Shown here: positions 59,469-64,000 of the stretch, piece by piece
Numbering within the stretch: position 1 is the first letter of the stretch
Layout: each line of letters begins with the position of its first letter
Origin: Pyxicephalus adspersus
Taxonomy: Eukaryota > Chordata > Amphibia > Anura > Pyxicephalidae
Assembly: GCF_032062135.1 (NCBI RefSeq)
Contig: NC_092862.1
Location: 92,041,262 to 92,105,261, forward strand
DNA length: 64,000 nt
Reading direction: 5' to 3'
Translations under genes and position numbers: made by a program
The notes under the pieces: model-generated
Databases searched by the model: none
Seen by the model: the letters and a program-made list of their open reading frames with translations, nothing else
Told to the model about the DNA's origin: nothing

Positions 59469-59745
59469 CTCCAGAAACTTAAGAAATCCCTTTCTTTCAA
59501 AACCAAGAGCATAAGGAGCAAAAGTGCAGACAATTTCTTCCAAAGAACTAATAGTGACATGAAATTTCAAGTAGATTTGGAGCCAGATGATAGCCCAGCC
59601 AGCCCAAGAAAGACCCAAAACTCAGAAACTCAGTCATCAAGCCCTACCAAAGTTATACAGCAGCAAGATAACAAGTCACACATTTTCCAGGAGCATGTTT
59701 TTAAAAAGCCCACATTCTGTGATGTATGCAACCACATGATTGTAG
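59469..59745 (+). CDS. STAC: STAC coding exon 2 (residues 37-128, start of C1 domain)
   Basis: After a TTTGTTTTTAG acceptor the exon reads LQKLKKSLSFKTKSIRSKSA, then DNFFQRTNS, the highly conserved basic segment that follows SSQESK in STAC. A Ser/Pro/Gln-rich linker follows (about residues 66-104). The C1 zinc finger opens at HIFQEHVFKKPTFCDVCNHM: His107, Cys120 and Cys123 fit the H-x12-C-x2-C start of a C1 domain. The exon ends in G followed by GTAAG at 59746, phase 1, so the next exon must complete the glycine of MIVG. The rest of C1 and the SH3 domains are outside the window. No frameshift is seen; the gene looks intact. A shorter linker than in mammals is the main difference. Confidence 0.96.
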
Positions 59746-59957
59746 GTAAGACAGTATTGTAAAACTGGTATTTTACTGGAATGTGTACATGATGAAAGAG
59801 CTTGTCCGAACTATAAACACCAAACTATTTACCAAACAGGATTTGCAGTTCTGTTTAGTCTTATAATTTGGATGCCACTGTTATACAAAATGGCTTTGTC
59901 ATTTTTCTGTATCAGCTTTTAGCAAATACACCTATTGGCTTCCAAATGCACACTATG

Positions 59958-60135
59958 GCCCTGATTTATTAAAGCTCTCCCTGGCAGGAGAGAATACACT
60001 TTCATCAGTGAAGCTGGGTGATCCAGCAAACCTGGAATGGATTTCTTCAAAGTAATTTGCTATTAGTTGGAAACGTTTTGAATCCTGGACCAGATCCATA
60101 CCAGGTTTGCTAGATCACCCAGATTTACTGATATA
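59958..60135. mobile_element. Hairpin MITE family copy in STAC intron 2
   Basis: It runs from CCCTGATTTATTAAAGCTCTCC, through CACTTTCATCAGTGAAGCTG, to GATCACCCAGATTTACTGAT and AAGTGTATTG. The outer right arm is lost. Confidence 0.75.
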
Positions 60136-60261
60136 AGTGTATTGTAGTAGCGGAGCTATTTCTCTATTATAGGCTTGTTCCAGATTGAATGTTAAGCAAA
60201 ACCTCTTTGTTTCTATATGAAAAGATTTTGTTTATCTAATGACAAGGAAAAACTTCCTTAA

Positions 60262-60349
60262 TTTTTTCAAAAAACTTCAAGTTTGGCCCGCAACTTTGTC
60301 TAAGTTTTTAATTTTGACCCTCTGTGTATTTGAGTTTGACACCCCTGAT
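60262..60349. mobile_element. hAT-type terminal fragment
   Basis: TTGGCCCGCAACTTTG, TTTTGACCCTCTGTGTATTTG and GAGTTTGACACCCCTG form the right end of a common vertebrate hAT-derived repeat (complement CAGGGGTGTCAAACTC). The other end is missing. Confidence 0.55.
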
Positions 60350-60420
60350 CTACAGACTCAATGGATATGCAACATTGTGGAGAAGAATCATTTTTTAAGA
60401 TGCTTTCATAATGCTTAGAA

Positions 60421-60682
60421 CAGTGGTCGCCAACCTTTTGGTTGTTACGGACCACTAATTTCACAGACTCTGGACCGCGCATGCACGGGGAGCCATGTGT
60501 CACTCAAAGGGGAAGACACTTCCCCCAGAGTGACATCATGACGCCAGAAGCAGCCTACCAGAGACAACCAGCCCACCGTCCTGAGTCTGTTATACGTACA
60601 GGGGACATGGTCCTTCTCCTGACCCCGCTGGTGAGCACAGTGGCCAGAGCTGCAGACCACCAAAATTGGTTGGTGACCGCTG
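60421..60682. mobile_element. hAT (Charlie-like) MITE with 8-bp target duplication
   Basis: The left end is CAGTGGTCGCCAACCTTTTGG. The right end CCAAAATTGGTTGGTGACCG-CTG is its inverted match. Flanks GCTTAGAA (60413-60420) and GCTTAGTG (60683-60690) agree at six of eight bases, fitting a hAT 8-bp duplication. The interior has CpGs, including GACCGCGCATGCACGGG. No transposase is present. Confidence 0.8.
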
Positions 60683-62511
60683 GCTTAGTGCATCCTGCCA
60701 ACATATATAGTGCTCTTCCCTAGTGCAAGACTTTGAAATAGAGAATATATATTCTCTAATGATTATTGTATTTAAAAATTTTCTTTTATGTGTTTGTTCC
60801 TTGGACTTAACAGATTATTTACTTTCTTATAATATAATAAAGAGTATTGAGCAGATGGGAGAGATCATGTGGGCTGTCCAGTTTACAGTGGAGTATATTG
60901 TCTCTGTGTGTCTTTGGCAGCATCCACACTGCCTTAGCAATATGCTGAAGAAATTTATTTAATGTTTCCAGCTCAACATGTAAAGTTCCTTCATAACAGA
61001 TGATGACTGGTTTTATTTCCTAACATAAGGCTAAACTGATGTCATTGCAACTCCGATAAATGTACAATCAGATATAGGAGATAGAGGCCAAGGCCGTGAT
61101 ATGCCATCTGGTATTACAGCACAAATAAGTGAAACCATAAAACAGAAGCTGTTATTTGTATGGAAGATATGGGTAATGATTTAACTGTCTCAAAAGAGAA
61201 ATGTAAAAGATCAGGACAATATGCTGAAGAATAAAACAAATCATTATCTACTGAAATAAAAATCAGTGGATTTATTAGTTCTTATGCAGTTCTTACTGTA
61301 TGCAGGTCAAATGGAGATTTCTTTGCCATATCACATTTTTTTGACAGGCTCTTGAATCTGTAACATTTATCCACTTTGCTTGATCATTATTCCTAGTTCT
61401 TCTATCCTCTTTGGAGAACATGATGTGATTCAAGTAATTTGAAAAGGTAATATATGAAATCTCAAGTGGATAATAAAGGTTTGAAAAGCTGCATATAACA
61501 AACTGTAATATCAGCTAGTTGTAGTCCCATATCCAGATTTCTGTGATTGTTTTAAAAAAACAAATTGTAGAAAAAAAACAATATATGTAAACAGGTAAAG
61601 ATTATAATGACCATTATTAGAATGTCATGTTATATTGCAGTCTGCAACTCCAGTGTTGAGTCCTAATACCTTTCACCCCTGTGAGCTTGAGTGCATAAAA
61701 TTTGGAAGGGTAAGTATCCCATGCATTGCTCTGCTGGGAAAGAAATCATAGTATAACTACCAGGACTAACAATGATGGGAAATCGGTGGAAATTCTGCTT
61801 GTTACACAGATTAAAATACTTTGGGACAGAGGCTGGTAGCCTAACTATGGGCAATTATTTGGAGGACATTTTTTTTCATTCCGTGCTTTTTCAGTCTGTA
61901 ATTTTCCTTCATTGTCTTATTTATGGCATGGAAGAGAGAGTTGCAGGAACCCCATGTTGCTATGACATTTTCCCTGGAGCAGTACCTCTGCTATACCTGT
62001 AAACTGTGGCTAATCATTTCATAAAGCAGTATCCAGTGCGCAACATTGCAATGTGCGTGATTAATAGTTACGCTGACAGATCCTGCAAAACTTTTTCTTT
62101 ACTAGTTAGAATATTGTAGGTGAGATATTCTTTTAAAGTTTGGTCTGTGCCCAAAGTTCTTCTCACTTTGTTAAACAAGTGTCTTCTTGTGTTTCTACAA
62201 CCAATTAGAATAAGTAGTGACTATAATACTTGTCTACTTGGTATTATGAAATACTCCAGAATGTAAATAAAAATTGAAAAATTGTACTCCTTTTTACCTG
62301 AAGTGTCCTGGACTCAAAATACAAGTTTTGTTTGTTATCTTGCTGATAAAGAGATAGAGGTCTCTTTTAACCAGATGTATCATTAATATAATAATGTCTG
62401 TTTTTTTCTTTTAATCAATGTATTATTAATTACAAAAGAAACACCTGGATAGAAATATTTCACTTATTATTACTTATATTGGCCTACTTCAAAACACAGA
62501 AGAAAAGTAGG

Positions 62512-62765
62512 TAGGCAGCATGGTTGGCTCAGTGGTTAGCACTCTCACCTTCACAGGTTTGTGTCCCAGCCAGTACTCCGTTTGCAAGGAGTTTGTATGT
62601 TCTCCTCGTGTCTGTAGGTTTCCCCTGGGTACTCAGCTTTCCCTCCAAAAATTGTCTTTCGCTACGCTAAAGACACATGACCATGACATTAGATTGTGAG
62701 CCTTTTTGAAGGACAATTAGTGTTATGACAATGGACCTTTTAAAGTGTTGTGTAATATGTTTTTG
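62512..62765 (+). mobile_element. tRNA-headed SINE
   Basis: The A-box-like TGGCTCAGTGG lies at 62525-62535 and a degenerate B box GGTTTGTGTCC at about 62556-62566, in the spacing of a tRNA promoter. The conserved body GGAGTTTGTATGTTCTCCTC and GTGTCTGTAGGTTTCCCC follows, a sequence shared by many fish and amphibian SINEs. The tail includes ACATTAGATTGTGAGC and GTTGTGTAATATG. It is 5'-complete in appearance, but the B box is mutated, so it is probably silent. Confidence 0.75.
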
Positions 62766-64000
62766 CTTTGATAGAGCTTTGTTGTGGAATAAATTCACAG
62801 GGAGATCTGATGGGGAACTTGTTCCCAGAGCAATCCATGTTATTGGGTACTACAGGCTCAATGGGTAGAGGATGGGGTTAGTTTTTGGGATGCCTGGTTG
62901 AAGAGCGAGGCAATGACTAATCAGAGCATGTGATCAGCCTATTACTATCAGAATTGTGTAAGTGTCTGATCATTGAAAAGCATAATGTAGCAGAACTGAG
63001 CACAAAAAGCCTTACAACACCAAAATCCCCATCAAGGGGCATGAACTCTGATGAAAAGAATTTAAACTTTCTATTTTCCTTTGGAAACTGGAATACCATG
63101 TAAGCTGCTTTGTATTTTAGGGGATAATACTGCCAGACTGTACAATAATGTATTTTTTTTAGAAACTCTGTTTTTGCTACCTACTATCAGGAGCATTTTT
63201 TCAGTACCTTAAAGTAAAACCACTTAATTACAGCTCCTCAAGCCTGTGTTAATGTGAGTCATTATTGCCTTGTGTCTCCTCCAGTATATTCCTATTTCTT
63301 ATCAAATACATGTTGAATTGTGAGTGTTACAAAGTGACTTTTATTAGTGTTGAGCATGCCAAACTAGTGAAATGAGGAGATGCAGAGGGTAAACTAGTCC
63401 AAATTTAAATTAGGTCACTGGCACAAATCATTAGAGAACATGAGAAGCACACTTTAATTTTGGCTAGGCAAAAAATCTAGCTGAAGTGCATATAAAGTGT
63501 AATACACAAATTCACGTCCTCTAATGTATAGTGTCCTGCATACCCTGGTAAGTATATGGTAACAAATAAACAAAGATGAGGAACAGGATTGTGCAGCAAT
63601 AATATGCAGAAAATGATGCATGATAAATAGACACAAATTGGAATTTCCAACAATTAGCTCTTTTGGCCAAGGCAAGAGTATCCAACATTGTGTTCATTTT
63701 ACATTGTTCTGTTTTGTTTTTAGTTATATTTATCCATCAAAAATGCTTAAACCTGTAAAGCACATGTAAAAATATCACTTTGACAGAGCCAAAGGGATAA
63801 TGCCTGTTAAACTATTACACAGCTCAACAAAGCAAAGTGGATACACAAAGTACCCATGTTTCATCTGCTTGTGGGATAATAGAGCAAAACAGGATCACTG
63901 GAAAAAAGCGACATGGCCTCCAAGGGAAAATATGAAAAAAGGTGCAGAACATCATTATTGAGCCAATGGTTGACAAAGAAAAAATAATTCTCCCTCCACT

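Larger units (their letters stand above)
59746..64000 (+). other. STAC: STAC intron 2 (partial)
   Basis: It starts at a GTAAGA donor. No sequence encoding the remaining cysteines and histidine of the C1 domain appears before the window ends, so exon 3 lies beyond 64,000. Stretches 60,700-62,510 and 62,770-64,000 show no recognised repeat or gene. Confidence 0.85.

Noticed and set aside
62525..62566. tRNA gene
   Set aside because: A- and B-box-like motifs are present, but no cloverleaf follows and the body is a known SINE type.
63700..64000. STAC exon 3 near the window end
   Set aside because: I looked for the rest of the C1 cysteine/histidine pattern after MIVG and found no matching frame with a splice acceptor.

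Overview
The window is vertebrate nuclear DNA, most likely from a frog or another amphibian (inference). It is AT-rich and dense in old DNA transposons: piggyBac-like TTAA elements, Tc1/mariner, hAT, pogo/Tigger-like and PIF/Harbinger-like MITEs. It also holds a CR1-type LINE tail, a tRNA-headed SINE and Penelope-like retroelement pieces. One host gene can be identified with confidence. Two exons encode the N-terminus of STAC (SH3 and cysteine-rich domain protein 1), on the + strand.

Layout. Positions 1-16,700 are intergenic DNA upstream of STAC: a piggyBac-like 3' end, a TA-flanked transposon with a 31-bp tandem array, a Penelope-like pseudo-LTR with a hammerhead-like motif, a decayed hAT transposase with an 84-bp tandem array, two Tc1-like remnants, a 1.1-kb piggyBac-like MITE and several smaller repeats. 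The STAC promoter region and leader lie at about 16,700-16,973, with a TATA-like box and three short upstream ORFs. Coding exon 1 is 16,974-17,081. Intron 1 is about 42.4 kb (17,082-59,468). It contains a foldback element with a decayed hammerhead-like core, a transposon interrupted by an 883-base assembly gap, a truncated Penelope-like element (about 36.6-39.95 kb), two piggyBac-like MITEs, a CR1 fragment, several copies of a hairpin MITE (one split by a CpG-rich PIF-like insertion) and microsatellites. Coding exon 2 is 59,469-59,745 and runs into the C1 zinc-finger domain. The rest (59,746-64,000) is intron 2, with a hairpin MITE, a hAT MITE with target duplications and a SINE. The remaining STAC exons lie beyond the window.

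Most striking patterns. (1) Two Penelope-type pseudo-LTRs share one layout: a GC-rich start, a splice-donor-like GGGTAAGT, then a hammerhead-like motif about 805-830 bases downstream. A third, decayed hammerhead-like core sits between long inverted arms. (2) Several unrelated MITE families carry a GC-rich, exon-like core that ends in a conserved GGTAAG donor motif. Four of these point along STAC within intron 1, and one lies only 492 bases upstream of exon 2. These look like portable first-exon modules, but no transcript evidence is available here.
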